The position numbers and the translations under genes are program-made. From Dirofilaria immitis (Eukaryota > Nematoda > Chromadorea > Rhabditida > Onchocercidae), in the NCBI GenBank assembly GCA_024305405.1, contig JAKNDB010000068.1, forward strand, positions 10,525,501 to 10,589,500: a stretch of 64,000 nucleotides of DNA. The letters run 5' to 3'. Under the pieces are notes generated by a model. It was not told where the DNA came from, ran no database searches, and was given only the letters and a program-made list of their open reading frames with translations. Within the stretch, counting starts at the first letter, position 1, and the number at the start of each line of letters is the position of its first letter. This document shows, in pieces, positions 1-14,044 of this stretch.

Positions 1-299
1 GCGAACTGGAAAAAATTACTATATAAAATTTTAATCCGAAACTTCTTTTTTGCCAACAACAAATTATATATTTTAACTAATGAATAAATTGCATACATTA
101 GCCTTCAATGCTAAATATTGAATGAAAGGGATGTGCTTGAAAAAACAACTTATAAACTTGAATAACTTACTTCGTCTTGCAAATTCTAATGAATTATAAA
201 TTTCTCCTCTCGGCATTACTTCTGTTACACTAAGTACCATTAAAAAATATACAAGCTTCGTAGGACAACAACTATCTTCGCAATATGAATCGCAGTGTT
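1..299 (-). CDS. 3'-truncated small gene at left edge, Cys-containing product
   Basis: One minus-strand exon (171-299) reads as a Cys-rich stretch (C-x3-C-x3-CC) followed by a hydrophobic segment and the charged end RGEIYNSLEFARR. It stops at a consensus GTAAGT donor (165-170). A TTTTTTCCAG acceptor lies at about 6-15, so the next exon starts at base 5 and runs off the window. The upstream acceptor (about 300) is weak and no start codon is assigned, so the 5' end is uncertain. I do not recognise the family. The good donor, the good acceptor and an open frame between them are the only evidence that it is a gene. A longer view to the left would show whether the spliced frame continues. Confidence 0.35.
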
Positions 300-3200
300 C
301 TTGTGTTTAAAGTTATTTGGCGATTGCAGTTTAATTTCATCCTATGGATCCCATATTAATTGTTAATACGTACCGTTACGGATTGAATCACCAAATTGGT
401 TATACATCAGCTGATTTTGTTAGATTCGAATTCTTCTCATATTTTCGTTGCATACAAGTAAATGCTGGAAAATGGGATATTTTAATAATCCAAACCAGAA
501 ATTCCATAATCCAAACCAGCAATCCTTAACTTTTATAGATTTTTACAATCCATATCAATACATATACTTTTAAATTTACAATCAATACACTTTTTGAATT
601 TTTATGAACGCTATGCTTCTTTCACCTAAAATCTTTGGTAACAACAATGATTTATTTCCATAAAATATAATGTTTGCTAGAAGTAAACTTATTTAATAAC
701 CGTATCAGATACGTTTACTTCTATCAGATAATAATTGCTATCAAACAGAAGTGTGGAATTAAGAGCAGTCAAATCATTCTAGGTTAAAATGATCAAGATA
801 AATTTACTTTACTCAGTCAATCATTACCTCTATCCATAAATGATATAATACATTTATTGCCATGTTATAATTATCAATGATATTTTGGAACATATTCCAA
901 TATTTTTTTCATTTTGTACATTGAATATATGCAATAAAAGGTAGGTAATATTAGCAGATAAGGATGAAATTTCTGAGAAATGATGCCTCCGAAATTGGTG
1001 TTTCACCAGCCAATGTATAAAAAGAGATTTAGCGATATAGAATGCAACAAATTCGCATGAAAAATGAGACAATATCAAATGTAAAATGTTATGTGGTTAA
1101 ATAGTAATTGAAGAATTGTCGCAAAATCCAATATCGCGAAACTCGAAATAATAAAATAAATTTATCATTTGAATGATAAATAAATGTTAATAATGTTATG
1201 AATTGTTTAATTTTATATTCCTCCGTTTCATTTCTCATGCGTTTTTTTATTATGTAATCTAATCAAATTCACATCCTTTCTTTCAAGGACAAATTCTCAC
1301 ATAAATCTTCCCATGGGGACAAATTCCCAAATCCGATTTTGTTCTGTTTTTTATGTATCCAAATGAACACCTGTTTGAATGTTTAATGTAAACCACTTCT
1401 AATTCTTAACACATATATAAACCTTATAATAATGAATAAAGAGGATCCTCTTCTGAGCTAGAGCGCTGCATCTTACTTCCTTTTCTGCTACTCTTTCAAT
1501 TGATTATATTATACATATAGTCTTGTTGCTGTTTCATTAAGAAAACGTGGTCGACGCCAAGTGCTTGCTTTCGTGATAATAAGATAAGCTCTAAAGAAAT
1601 TCTTCTTTGTTTCTAACCTTCGACTAAACCTTTTAAAACTGAAACCCTTTACGATAAGAATAACGAAAAAAGGAAAATTACACAGCAACAATATATTTAA
1701 TTGTAATTAACCAACATTGTATCTCTAGCAGTAGCAATACGACTTGAGGTAAGGACACACTAGACATGAGCCTCCTGAAATATATTTGCAGTATGTTGTC
1801 AAATTACCCTTGCCCATTTAAGAACTCACCAATGCTATCAACTGCTAACATGTCATAACCTTGATAAATTTAATTCCCACAAGAGATGAATGTACCGTTT
1901 CTGTGAGATGGGAAAGAAATAGGAATCCATAAATAAATGAAGCGTAGTTCGGAGAAATTAGTCAAGAAATCTTTTCCTAAACACATCACAATCTTTTCTC
2001 TTCGACAGCGATAACTTTCAGCACGAGGCGAAAATAAAACAGCAACAAAAACACCGATCAGCGATCATAAGCATCTGCTAAATATGGAAGATACTTAGCA
2101 TTTTTTGCAGTAACGGTTAGTTTTCTGTGCTCACTACCTATGCATTTAATTCGAATAGTATCCAGTTTCAATTTCCATAGGTGAACAGTTATTTCTAATG
2201 AAATTTAACCATATCCTCATGTCATTCAGATAATCTTCCAGAGTCTGATGAAAAATTCTGAATGTCTTTTGTCGGGTACATAAAAATAATTTTGTCGAGT
2301 ACAAAAAAATAAGACATTGTTTAAACATTTTATTAAAAAGAAAAACTGCCATAATTACAATACCAAAACAACCAAAAATCAAAACAGAATATGGGATTTA
2401 TATAACTGTCACATACATCTCATGCAAATTCACCCGAACGGGAAGATCAATTCCTCTATTTCTAAGAATCTTCAAGATTTAGTCACAAAAACTAACAATA
2501 GAAATGAAGTAAACGGTAATGATTTCAGGTTAAATTAATGTGAAATGTCAGCAATTAATTCAATAATAAGCATTTTTTTCCAAGCGGTCAAACCTCCAGT
2601 ATGAAAAATCACAAAGATCAGTAGAGAGCAAAAGCTTTCAAAACTCCGGTTTTACAAAAAAGAATATCACATGGTTGTTTCTTCCCAATATCTACGGAAC
2701 TCTTCCTAAATCCATTCATAAAATTTCATCGATAATTATTATCCATTCCAATCTTAATTAAATCTTCGATATAATATACGCAAATTCATTAAATCGATTT
2801 GAACAGTTCATAAGTTTTTTAAAATTTTTGTCCTTGATACTGCTTATATGCAGTATAAAATCACCAAAACTTTCTATGAAAGGTATTTCTATTGTATTCA
2901 ACAGAAGCAAAGAAGGAAAAATATCTAGATTTCAAAATATGAAGGATACGGGATAATTTTGAACTTCACAGATAAGCGCGCAAAAGACGATGAAAGGATT
3001 TAGGATCAAACAATCATTCACTATATCGATTATCGATTGGTTTACATTACCAAATAATATGTAATTTATAATTTTCTAATTAATTATTACAAGGTATTCT
3101 TAAAAGACATGACTCTATCAAAGACTTTAATTGCGCCAAACATGGAATTGCTTAATTCACAAGCAGTAATCAAAATTTTGAACCAATCCAAAATTTCAAA

Positions 3201-4443
3201 GCGTTTAAGAGAAACGCTTTATTCCTCCTGCAAACGACATGCGATGTTTCGACAGAATTTTTCGGGGAAAAATTGGAATTTCATATTAGACATATAAACT
3301 TATGAGGATTTTGACAAAACTGCAAATAATAACTTGAGGATAGATGAATATGTATTAAACATTCGATTTAACCATCACTTCGATATTCTGAAATCGAAAT
3401 ATCTCCAATGTCATTATTATAAAATTTCATTGGTGCAATTTTACTCTTACATATCTTTAACTTCCTGTATTTTGAAATCTTTTCATCCAGCAATGATCTA
3501 GAAAAAGAAATAACAATTGACAACCAGTAATCTTCAGTGCATCAAAAAATAGGACGTCAAAAAAAAGCGAAAAAAATTCGTAATATATTTACCATATCCT
3601 AAAATCACTTCCTCATAAAAATTGGTATTTAAAAATAGTATGATCAGCATAACAGGATAATTAAATTTCTCAGTCCATTAATACTCAAGTAATTATACAT
3701 CGAAGATTTAATGACCGGTTACCGAAAAAGGATTATATACCAATTATCAAATGGTTCCCTTTTTCTATGACTGGAGTACAAATGACTTTTGACAGTCAAA
3801 AATTAAGTCATCATTTCAACTAGTATAAGCTTTTGAGACATAAATCTTGATTCAGTTCGATTACGTCTAAATTCCCGTTGCCAATCCTATACCACAATGA
3901 GGTATATGGACTAAATTTGGTGATGACTAGCTTAAAACATCGATTTCGATAAATGAAAATTAAAGAACTTATAGCTTCATTTGAAAAACCTTTTGCTATA
4001 ACTTTTGTAGAATGTTCACTTCCAACTTGATTTTGAGCAAATCTAAACGTAAAAGATCTATTTAATGCTTATTTTTAATTATTCCATATAATCTTATTTA
4101 ATTATTTTATACTAATTCTTTACTTTAAAATAAATAAAAAGTTAGATTTTAAACAAATTTTCAGGAAAATGTAAAAGCTTAGTGATAACTATTACAATGT
4201 TGAAGAGAAAAACTAGCGTTTTGCTATAAACATCTTCGGTGGTGCTTTTCTTTGCCATATCTGCATATGATTTCGAACTAGCTTTATCAATTCCTGTATA
4301 TTTCTCTAACTCCTTCATCATTAATGCTGGTCCTAAAGATAAATCCATGATGAAAAGATAGTTTATTTTCATCGACTTCAATGAACTAAAACGAACAGAC
4401 CTTACTAAATTTGATTCTTATTATGTAATGTTAATTACAGCCA
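300..4443. other. Intergenic, possibly with a 3' alternative exon at 4142-4385
   Basis: No convincing gene from 300 to about 4140; open frames here are short and AT-biased. At 4142-4385 (minus) a TTTTAG acceptor opens two frames. One ends early at a stop in EIYRN*. The other contains SKSYADMAKK, which resembles TKTYADITKR in the last exon of the KH gene just upstream on the same strand. It could be an alternative last exon of that gene or a decayed duplicate. Confidence 0.35.
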
Positions 4444-7400
4444 CTATTTCAAAGTGGATAACGAATTTTGAAACGCGTAATTGAAACTTAATATATTAAA
4501 CGAACTATTCAACTGCTGTACGCTTTGTAGTGACGGCTCATTCTGATTCCTTTGCACTTCATCGATCAATACCATAACATCAATTCGTTTCGTTATATCT
4601 GCGTAAGTTTTGGTCCTAACCAACAACGTCGACGGTGACGTAACATCATTGACATTTTTCTTTAATTCTTCACACTCTAGAAGAATACCAATATTAATAG
4701 ATGCTTTAAAATTCTGGAAACATGGAATTTCAAAGGAAAACTAATTTATAAATATACCAAACCAACAGATTTGGCTCATTGAATCTTATGAGACATGCAA
4801 AAATTTGAATTATATTTTCTCTATTTTTTCACAAATCACTTTTCCATCAGATCTTTATTCGTTTTCATGAGTTAAAAAAATATTTCCACTGATATAATGG
4901 AATATAATATAAAACACCTCGCACTTCATCTCAACATATTATTTCTCATTATGGTAAAGTGTCAGTTTTCCAATGATTGCTACAAGATCGAAACAAAATT
5001 TGTGGTATTTTATTTAGAACAAAAATAAATTTTAGAACAAAAATTATGATCTAATAAATATGAAATTTGAAATAAAAGAATGGAGGAGAGGTAACCTTTT
5101 TGGAACTGATCACAGCCATGTTGCTCTTGATAAAGAGAAAAGCATTCTTTCTCTTGTCCATCATCTTTTGTTTTTCTTTTAATTGTGTCCTGTTCACAAA
5201 TTGTCTTTTCAAATGAAAATTGGTCGCTGCTCGATTACTATATCTTTTATCTTCACTGTAACCCGATGATAAGCTCCAAGTTGACTGAAAACGAGAAAAT
5301 GTTGAGTAATAACCATCGGAATGTTTCATCGATTGTTTCACCATGCGCCCACCATGTATCATGTCACTAGATCGCAATGAATTCTGACAGAATCGTCTTT
5401 GATACTACAAAACATAGAAATGTGAAATTCATAAATTAAAAAATGAAAGAAAAAGTTCAATGTTTTTAATACTGAAATTCTATAGATTTTTATTCATCTG
5501 GATCGCCAAACAACAATAAAAATGTCATTTACTATATTTCTGCTCATACCTCACCATGAAAAATAATGGTAAAATGACAAAAATAATACTAAAATTTCAT
5601 TTAAAAGCTAATTTTAAGAAATAAACGATTATTTTTGAAAATTCATAAGTTGGAGAATCCAATTAATTAAGAATTTATAAGATGAATTGAAAATTTTACC
5701 GTTTTCGAAGAAATTTCACGTGTATTCGAATGTGCATAAAATAGCGATGATGAATGTCGTGAATTTTTCCAAATAATACTCTCACGTGCTAGAATATTTA
5801 AAATTTTCAAGATGTTTTTTTAATGAATTTTTGAAAATTTATGAATTTTTGAGCAAATTTAATTACAAATTTTACTTCTCGCTGATTGACGCTCTTTTCG
5901 ATAATCATATGTATTGTCGCTATTATTCTTGTTTGAATGCAGTAATCTAAAAGCATTATTTAAAACTATTAAAAATCTGGTCATTTTTTCAAAATTTTAC
6001 ACTATTACCGATGTTGACTAGAATTTTGCGCAGGATTGCTCCGTGAAATTGAATATAATATATCATTATGATTGCTAAAGGACGAAAAGCGCACATCAGA
6101 TAATGCTTCTCTCGGCTCTACAAGTAATTAATTGATTAAATAAAAAATTTCATGAAATCTCAATAATGCATAATAATACTTATTTCCATATTAATTGGAA
6201 ATATAAGTAGAGGCTAGCAAAGAATGTAGATCAGATAAAGAGATAAAAGAACGAATAGGGAAAGGATAAAATATTCACGATTAGAAATTACTGAACTGAT
6301 TACTTTATTATAGTTAGATGACAAACACATCGGTACAAATTTTTAGAAAATAAATTAAAGATACTCACGAATATAATTCTGAAATTTTTGACACTAAACA
6401 TAGCATAAATGTACTATTTCTTTTTCAGCACATATTTAGACTCCAAATTACTATAAGTGATTCATAAATCTAAAGAGAAGCAAAATAAACAATAAAAATC
6501 AGCAACCTCTTGCAGATATTTCTTGCGGGACAGTTGCATTGGCGCCCACATAATACTGGTATTCGCGAATATAATTCTGAAATTTCAGATTTTTCAAACT
6601 CTTCTCGTAATATACTAATCTCATAATCATGTTGTTTATTTGTATTAAAAACTGCTGCTGTAACAAAATGGCTATGATCGTATTTCAAGAAGTAATGTAA
6701 ATTTTTGAAACCGCTGAAAGTGTTGAGTTCGACTTGATTATTACGTGTTTCTACAATATTTTTCAGCATTATTAGAATTCAACAGGCTCGTAGTGTTCAG
6801 GTATGCAATAATAAACTGTGCATGAAACCTCATTCGTGAATGAAGATTTTAGTGGAAGATTCTTCCTTGTTTGCCAAATTTTTTCTGGAGAATTGGCCCT
6901 TGAGTTTTGAGCACTTTCTACAGGAAGCATATTGAAAAGAATAATTAACAGTATATAGAAAATAATAAGAAATATGAGGTCCTTGCTAAGCAACTACTCT
7001 TAATCTTGAAAGATGCTTCTTTCAGCCCATTCAATTCAATTAATAACATCAGTAGATTGCGATACATTCAAATAATCTATTAATACAGGATTTAGAACTA
7101 TCGCTAGCTCAGATAGGCACAATTACTTGTGCGCCTCGCGAATGTTTTTGAAGTAGGTTTTTTCTCCCATATTTGAGGCATATGTCCGAAATATTCACTT
7201 AATTTTACTGCTGTCACTGTGCCAGATGATTGAAACAAACCCTGCGATGGACTATTCTGAAGCATAGTAGTGGCTACTGCTATTGTTGTGGAGTCTAAAA
7301 ATACTGATTCAATCTAAAAGAAGTCTTTCGTCCGTAAAAGCCAAATATATCTACTATAATAGACAGTAGGAAACCTGCTCTTAAACAATTTTTAATGCTT

Positions 7401-10400
7401 CAAATCATGTGAAAACTTTTTATGACTTTTTGCAATGAATGATAAATTACTTTGATCACTGACAAACTACCTTGGTCTTCCACAACATTAACTCCAGAAT
7501 CTATCAAGTCTTGCGATTGCGGTACAACAGTAAATAACTGCGCATATAAAGGCGACTTTTCGGACAAATATTTCGATTCCGCTACAGTTCCAGGTTTAGT
7601 TTTGCTTGTTAAGCTACAAGCAGCATTGTTATTAGCTATATCAAAGTTGTATCCATCCAAATGTTCATCAGCGCTTTTATCCGCAGCTATCTTGTTAATA
7701 CTTCGAATGTATTCTACCTAAAATAAGCTAAAGATGAAGCATAAAAAGAATAAAATACGTTAGAACAAAGAAAATTAGTGATCTTAAACAATAAAACGAA
7801 ATGCAAAAATGCAAAACAAAAAGGATCGTGTGTTTATCATCATTTCCTATTATCTAAGAAAGTCTACACGAGTGATCTGGATCCAAGTAATACGAAACAT
7901 AAAGCAAAGAACCGAATACATAATACTTCCTATTCATCAAGCATTTGGAAAATAGCTACTCATCGCAGAGCAGGAATAATGTGATAAGGCGATATAATCT
8001 CGAACATCAAAGATGATCCTCTCAATTTCTTGTCACAAAATTTCAATATGAGGAGCTAATATGGAAAAATGGCAAAACATTTTCTGGGAACTCAAAAAAG
8101 TGGTCTTAGTTGTGCGGTAATTAGAATGAAATTAATCGTTTAAATGATGAATATAATTGAAAAACAATAGATCTAACGAAAACCGTTCATTTTTATTAAA
8201 TCAATAAAACGCTAAATTGTATGTTTTCTATTAATAATATTCTGAAACATTTTCAACGCCAAAGCTAATATTAAAATTATAACCTTTTGCGGAATAGTTA
8301 ACTTAGATAACGACTTCCCAGCATCATCAACTGGAATCATCGTAACACTCTTATTTTCATTCTGTTTAAACAAATCTAAGAATTGTGGCACAGACACATT
8401 TATCTCATCTGACGCATATTGCTGCTGTAATATACATATTATTTTTATTTCAAGTGATACTTCCAGTTTCAAATCCGATATCATATATTAATTTTATTTT
8501 TTCATTTCTTTATCTATTTTTGCTGTAGTTCATTTTTAGGAAGATTTCTTTAAAGGTTAGTGACAAGACAGTAATTTTCTGCAAATAAACAAAGGTAATT
8601 GTTTTTCAGAGTAGCAAACAACTGTAGTTGAAATTTTCTTATGTAAGACGATGTACAAATCTGATTACCAACTTTTGCTATAATCAATGACGGCGAAGTT
8701 GAAAATATTACGGCTTCTTTTCCAGTCTCTTCTTGACCTGTAATCCTATATATAGATGAAAATTTCTGAAGTTTTACTGCAAATCCGCATAGTGAGATCT
8801 AAACAACGAATAAAGATATAAAATAAGACTCAAAATTACTTAGCCTTTTTCAACGCCATAGTTTTAACACCTATAAGAGAGACTGGAACGGCTATTATCA
8901 AAATTATATAGTGAGAGTCTTTCACAGAATTTTTAATGAACTGCTACTTTTAACTATACAAGATTACAAGTATTTTTAATAATAATGTTCAGAAATAAAG
9001 CATGTAAAAGTTTTAATTTCATAGCGCACCAAAAACAAACATCGTATCGAAACTTACATGTATGAAGTGAACATAAGTCATAATGTCATTTATCTCTGTT
9101 TAAAAAAATTAGGCTTTTCAAAACAATGATTTCAAAAAAGAATTAGTGGGAATAATAACTATTTTTCAATCAGTATCCTAGCTAATTTCCAAACTTAGAA
9201 TAATCTAACTTCCAAACTCACAATATCCTAACTCTTAACGTGGAAATTTTGTGTGAATAACAAAAGACCAATAACATGGATTTTTTTGAAATATACCAAT
9301 CAACTCCTACAAAAATTTTTACTGAATAACTGATGTATTAGACCAAATTATAGGAATCCGCAAAATACATTAACTTGCTGAATTACCATCAATTGTTACT
9401 GCGAATGGTATATTTTCACTCTCCGATAATTGTAATATTTCTTGAGAAACATGTATTTGTGGCAACAACTCAACAACATCATTTAATATAGATGATGAAA
9501 TAACCGGCATTGCTGGCAACGCTGAAAGAATATATGGAAATTATTACAATAAATTACCATGAAAACTTAAGAAGAATTAATAATGATAATTACGATTGTT
9601 TCTTAATGCAATTAAACCAAGTTTTCAAACTAAACAATCAGATTAAGAAAAAAATGGCAACTATTCAAATTCAAAAACTCATCAACAAGGATATTTTCAC
9701 TAAATATTGTAATCCAAAAGTTTAATAAATTTCGAGGAACTTTGAAAGTAAAAAGCGAAAGAAATTCATCTACAATTTAGCGTACAACTTGACTCTCTAT
9801 TTTGATTCAACCAGGAATAACGTAACGACGAAATCTTTGCCTGCGAGTCATTTGAACACACACTCTAAAAAAATAAATAAACTTCCTGCTCTTACACAAA
9901 ATCTCCTCGATTCAATAATTAAAATTCTTTATCTTCATTATAATGCACTTTTAGACAACTAAATTGTATTCCTCTATATTTCAAAGAAGATGGCCAGTTC
10001 AAAACATACAACTGTCTTTCCTAATTGTTTGTTCATTTTCTTAGATTCTGTCTGCCTATTAGATTCGTTTTTTTTAATTGAAAACTTACTTCAACGATAA
10101 CCTGATTGTTCCTAGCAATTAATTCTTTGAAATCTCTGTCAAGGAAATCGAAGTCTTTTGTTACGATCAATGGTTCGTCCTCTAGAATACGCTTCCGAAG
10201 AAGTTGATGTCGCATTGCATAAACATTGGTTAGATTATATTCTCCTGACTCAATTATCACCATATTCTGCAATGTGAAAGATCTAATATCGGATGAAAAA
10301 GATTCAAAATAGTTGTTTTCCTAGAAAATAATAATCAAAAACAAAATTTTTAATCAACTGTTTTCATCCTTATTCTTTTTCTTACTTTTAGCAACTTTTT

Positions 10401-13400
10401 TTAGATTCAATTCATTTTTTGGTTTATAATTATCTTGAGATAGCTAGACAAAATCCAATTTGTTTTGCTTTTTAATATGGCACTGTAAGATATATATATA
10501 TATATATATACTGAGAGATAAATAATCGGCTGATAAATATATATTGAAATTTGAAACTTCCTGAACTTCATCAAACATACTCGTAAAGTATCATTCGCAG
10601 TTATTTTTTCGCCTTCTAAGCTACTTTTTTCATTATAATTGTCAAATCATGTTCTGTATCCCGCAAGAATAATTCTCGATCTGATGCATCAACTGGATAA
10701 AGTAAATCATTATTTTCCACATCGAAGATCAAACGTACAGGTAAAAGACCCTGAAGCAACGCTTCATTTCTAATTTCTACTCATAAGCAATTTTTAAAAT
10801 TACTAATATCAATTCTGATAATTCTAGTTGTTCCTTTTTCAGTTGATATTTCTCAGGTATCAACTGAAGAAAAAGCAATTCTTTTGCAATTAACGGTAAG
10901 AAATGATGAGAAATATTTTGTACTATTAGAGACAGTAATCGTAGAACACTAAAAAATTGTGTATTTGGAAAGTAATAAGCCAATAGGAAGCGAAGAACAT
11001 GGAATAGTAGTAAATAAATAAAAGGAATGAAACCTGAATATATTTTCTCGCTCTCATAATAGCATGCACAGAACCATATAAATAAAATACAGTTGCTCGA
11101 AACGATGATCTGATATCGTTGGAAAATAAATTATAGCATTCGTTTCCAAACTTATCATTCGTATCAAATATCCATCCGGTACTCCCGTCACAGCTAGTTG
11201 TTGTACAAGTGGTATATCCATTACTGTTGAATATATCATTGCTGAACTCTAAAAAGCATATTCCAGTCTGTTTATTCGATTCAACGATTTTGAATTTATC
11301 ATAACATCTTTATAATTCAAGCTATGTTGGACTTGAAGTTTAACTCGCTTCAGAGTTCCAAAATGAAAAAAATTTACATGTTCACTGTCGTTTGCGGCAT
11401 CAAACAGTAATCGATGAAGAACTGCACAGGCGTCACATATGTCACGTTCATGAGATGGTGTACCACGCACAACACACGAAGGAATTGAATCCTTCGGCTA
11501 AAAATGAATAACATTAATATCTATTTATTGTCTTAATAACTGAATCAGCAGATGAGAAGCAATAAGTATACATATATTTTTTTTCAAATTTTAGCTGAAA
11601 TAATTGAAATCTCAAGTTCGGAAAAAGGTAGATGAAGAACTAATAGTTCATTCTTTTCAGCTTTCACTTCTTGTTGATGACTAATACCTTTTATTTCTCA
11701 TATACGAACAAGAACAATTCTATTATGCCAAGAACATCAAACTATATCGTTTTTTATCATATGATAATTTGTTGATGGGACGTCTAAACTTTAGAAAAGC
11801 ATGAAAGAACTCACCAACTGCGACGACTGCACCATTATTTCGAGGTTGGGAAAATCAATTAATTTTTCAGCAATCGCTTTATCAATAATATTTTTACATC
11901 CTTTATTAGTATATTAGGTTTCAATGTCCTTAGAGGAAAACTGATCGCTATAGGCGTAAAATTCTATAATTTATAGAATTTTTATATTATAATATCTTGA
12001 TGAAAAAATTCTGCACATCCTCAAACGATACAACTACTATGATCAAAAAGGAAATTTTTCTGGTCACTTAAGAATTTTGAACTCGTAAAGAAAAAATACG
12101 GAAGAAGTTATCATACCCTAATTCGAATCCTAGCTTGTTCAACATTTGCCAGCGGTCCTGTCAATGTCACCTGCAGTAAACCACATAAACTTTTACGTCT
12201 TAAAAATTTAAGGAAGAAACCTAACTTTCTTTTTCGAAGGAAATTAGAGAAAGAAAGTATTGCCAAGTTCTTCGATTATCAAAATTTTCAAAATATGCCT
12301 TAATATTATAAAAAATTTTGATGTTTAAGTTGTAACAGAAACAACGTAAATAAAAACTGAATGCAGAAGTTCTAAACTTCTCTGAAACTTTCCACACAAT
12401 AAAACCTACTTTATTTACATAATCCCTGGCATTTTTGACCTCAGGCATCAAATCCGGGAACTGGATAAGCACGCCGGTGTCCTGCATAATTTGTGGTATT
12501 GAATCTTCGTCACACCAAGCTTCCATTCGCTCTATCATACAGGCATGTTCGGTACTTGGTATTTCGATAGTTAAAGTGACATTTTTCGATAATGGTATCT
12601 ATAAGAGCAAATTTTAAGAATTAGAAACATTTTTCTTCATGTGAAACTTTCAATGATGTTAAGTTTCTTCACATTTGATTACTCAACATTAGAAAATGTA
12701 ACAATACTAAATTAACAGACAGTGTTGGAGTTTCATCAAGAGGTGGTTCCTTCGAAATTTTAAAGCGTTAACTCCTAAAATACCGATTAAAAGTAGTTGA
12801 TCAACTGTTCCAAGTTTTAGTTACTAAAATAAAGCTGTAGAATCTAATGCAAGTTTTCAATTTCGATGTAAATTGTATCAAAAATATCTGGTATCAAATA
12901 GTTATTGGGAAAAACCAAAAAAACTGCAAATGACTTGATTACAGATTTATTTTAGACTTTCTAAACAAATTTCTGAGGAATCGAGGAAACAAAAAAATTA
13001 CAAAAAATTGAATTCGGTAAACTAGACTAATTACTTAAATGTTTATTCTCTCGAAAAACAGCAGAAATGAAAATGGCGAGATGATATTTAATTGGGTATT
13101 AATTAACTCAGGTTTAATATTTTGAGATAATTTTGATGTATAGCTATTGCATGCATTCTTCACATTAAAAAACTGCTAAAATTTAATTTTCTCTTTTATT
13201 TAGTTTTCTTACTATTTTCATTCTTTAATTTACTGCTTCAAAGTAAGAATTTTGAGATACATACCCGTTCTAAGTGTCTCACATTTCCATTAATAGCTTT
13301 TTGCAATCGATTAGCTTCGGACTTGCGACGCTGTTCATAAGCAAGTTCCACTCGTCGTTTCATCGCATCAAATATCTAAAATTGTCATTTGGAAAACAGT

Positions 13401-14044
13401 ATAACGGAAAAATAAATTAGAATTTGCAATTTCAAATTGTTTAATTCATTCTTCTAAATCTAATTTATTTCTTTTATTTATTGGTTCTTGGCAATTCCGA
13501 TCGTTTATTCTTATTTTATGATTCTAAATGCACCATAATTCTACCACTACGATGACAATTATCAAGATTTAATTAAACATAATGGTTTAAAAATACTGAA
13601 GTGAAATTTCAACTTCAAAACTCTTAACAAGTAATAACTTTGCAGCATTTGTAAAATCTATTTATTCGCAGTTTGCTTCAATCAAATCCATAATTTGTAG
13701 CATTTGTAAAATCTATTTATTTGCAGTTTGCTTCAATCAAATAAAATTTCAATCTTCTTATCACGCAAACTTTGTCCTGAATTCTTTCTTGATCTAGACT
13801 TAAATAAAATTCGCTTTTTTTGCTTTTCAAAATTTCATTAAATTTGAAAATTTTTCACCTTAGCGCTTTCCTGTGAACGGTGATAAAAACTGACGAAAAA
13901 TTCGTCGCGCGATTGTCGAAATATATTTTCCTGATGCGGAAAATAAGTATTAGGACATCTAGGACTTACTCGCGGTGTAAAACCACCGCGAAGAACCCAC
14001 TGGCCCGCGAATGGCATACTACTTGATGGAGCACAATCACACAT
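4444..14044 (-). CDS. Bicaudal-C family KH-domain RNA-binding protein (GLD-3/BCC-1-like)
   Basis: Multi-exon gene. Exons placed by frame and splice sites: 13859-14044 (ATG at 14044), 13265-13375, 12410-12598, 12117-12170, 11815-11963, 11034-11497 (see note), 10581-10750, 10090-10266, 9387-9521, 8673-8737 or to 8798, 8284-8424, 7451-7717, 7127-7313, 6829-6917, 6557-6750, 5096-5404, 4444-4713 (stop). Residues about 63-480 follow the BicC KH/KHL array: a helix, then VTLTIEIPSTEHACMI..QDTGVLIQFPD..ARIRIR, a KHL region (TPIAISFPL), VVRGTPSH, a KH-like IIYFPTISD..YLYGSVHAIMRARKY, and LLPVRLIFDV. The KH GXXG loop is replaced (IERMEAWC), as in degenerate GLD-3-type KH domains. The C-terminal half is low-complexity with no SAM domain seen. 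By family, BicC proteins regulate mRNA translation/polyadenylation in germline and embryo. Three exons are each one base short; 11249-11251 is an in-frame TAG unless a 57-bp intron is removed. Junctions after 10090 and between 6829 and 6750 are not settled. Confidence 0.75.
10490..10511. repeat. (TA)n microsatellite
   Basis: About ten TA dinucleotides inside a KH-gene intron. Confidence 0.9.
13636..13742. repeat. 55-bp tandem duplication in KH-gene intron 1
   Basis: Two nearly identical copies of a segment beginning AGCATTTGTAAAATC and ending CTTCAATCAAAT start at 13644 and 13699, with one C/T difference in the core. They lie in the intron between the first two coding exons of the KH gene. 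No gene is implied. Confidence 0.85.

Noticed and set aside
3109..3297. Plus-strand 62-codon ATG frame
   Set aside because: Isolated, AT-biased, with no splice signals or recognisable motif; length is within chance expectation.
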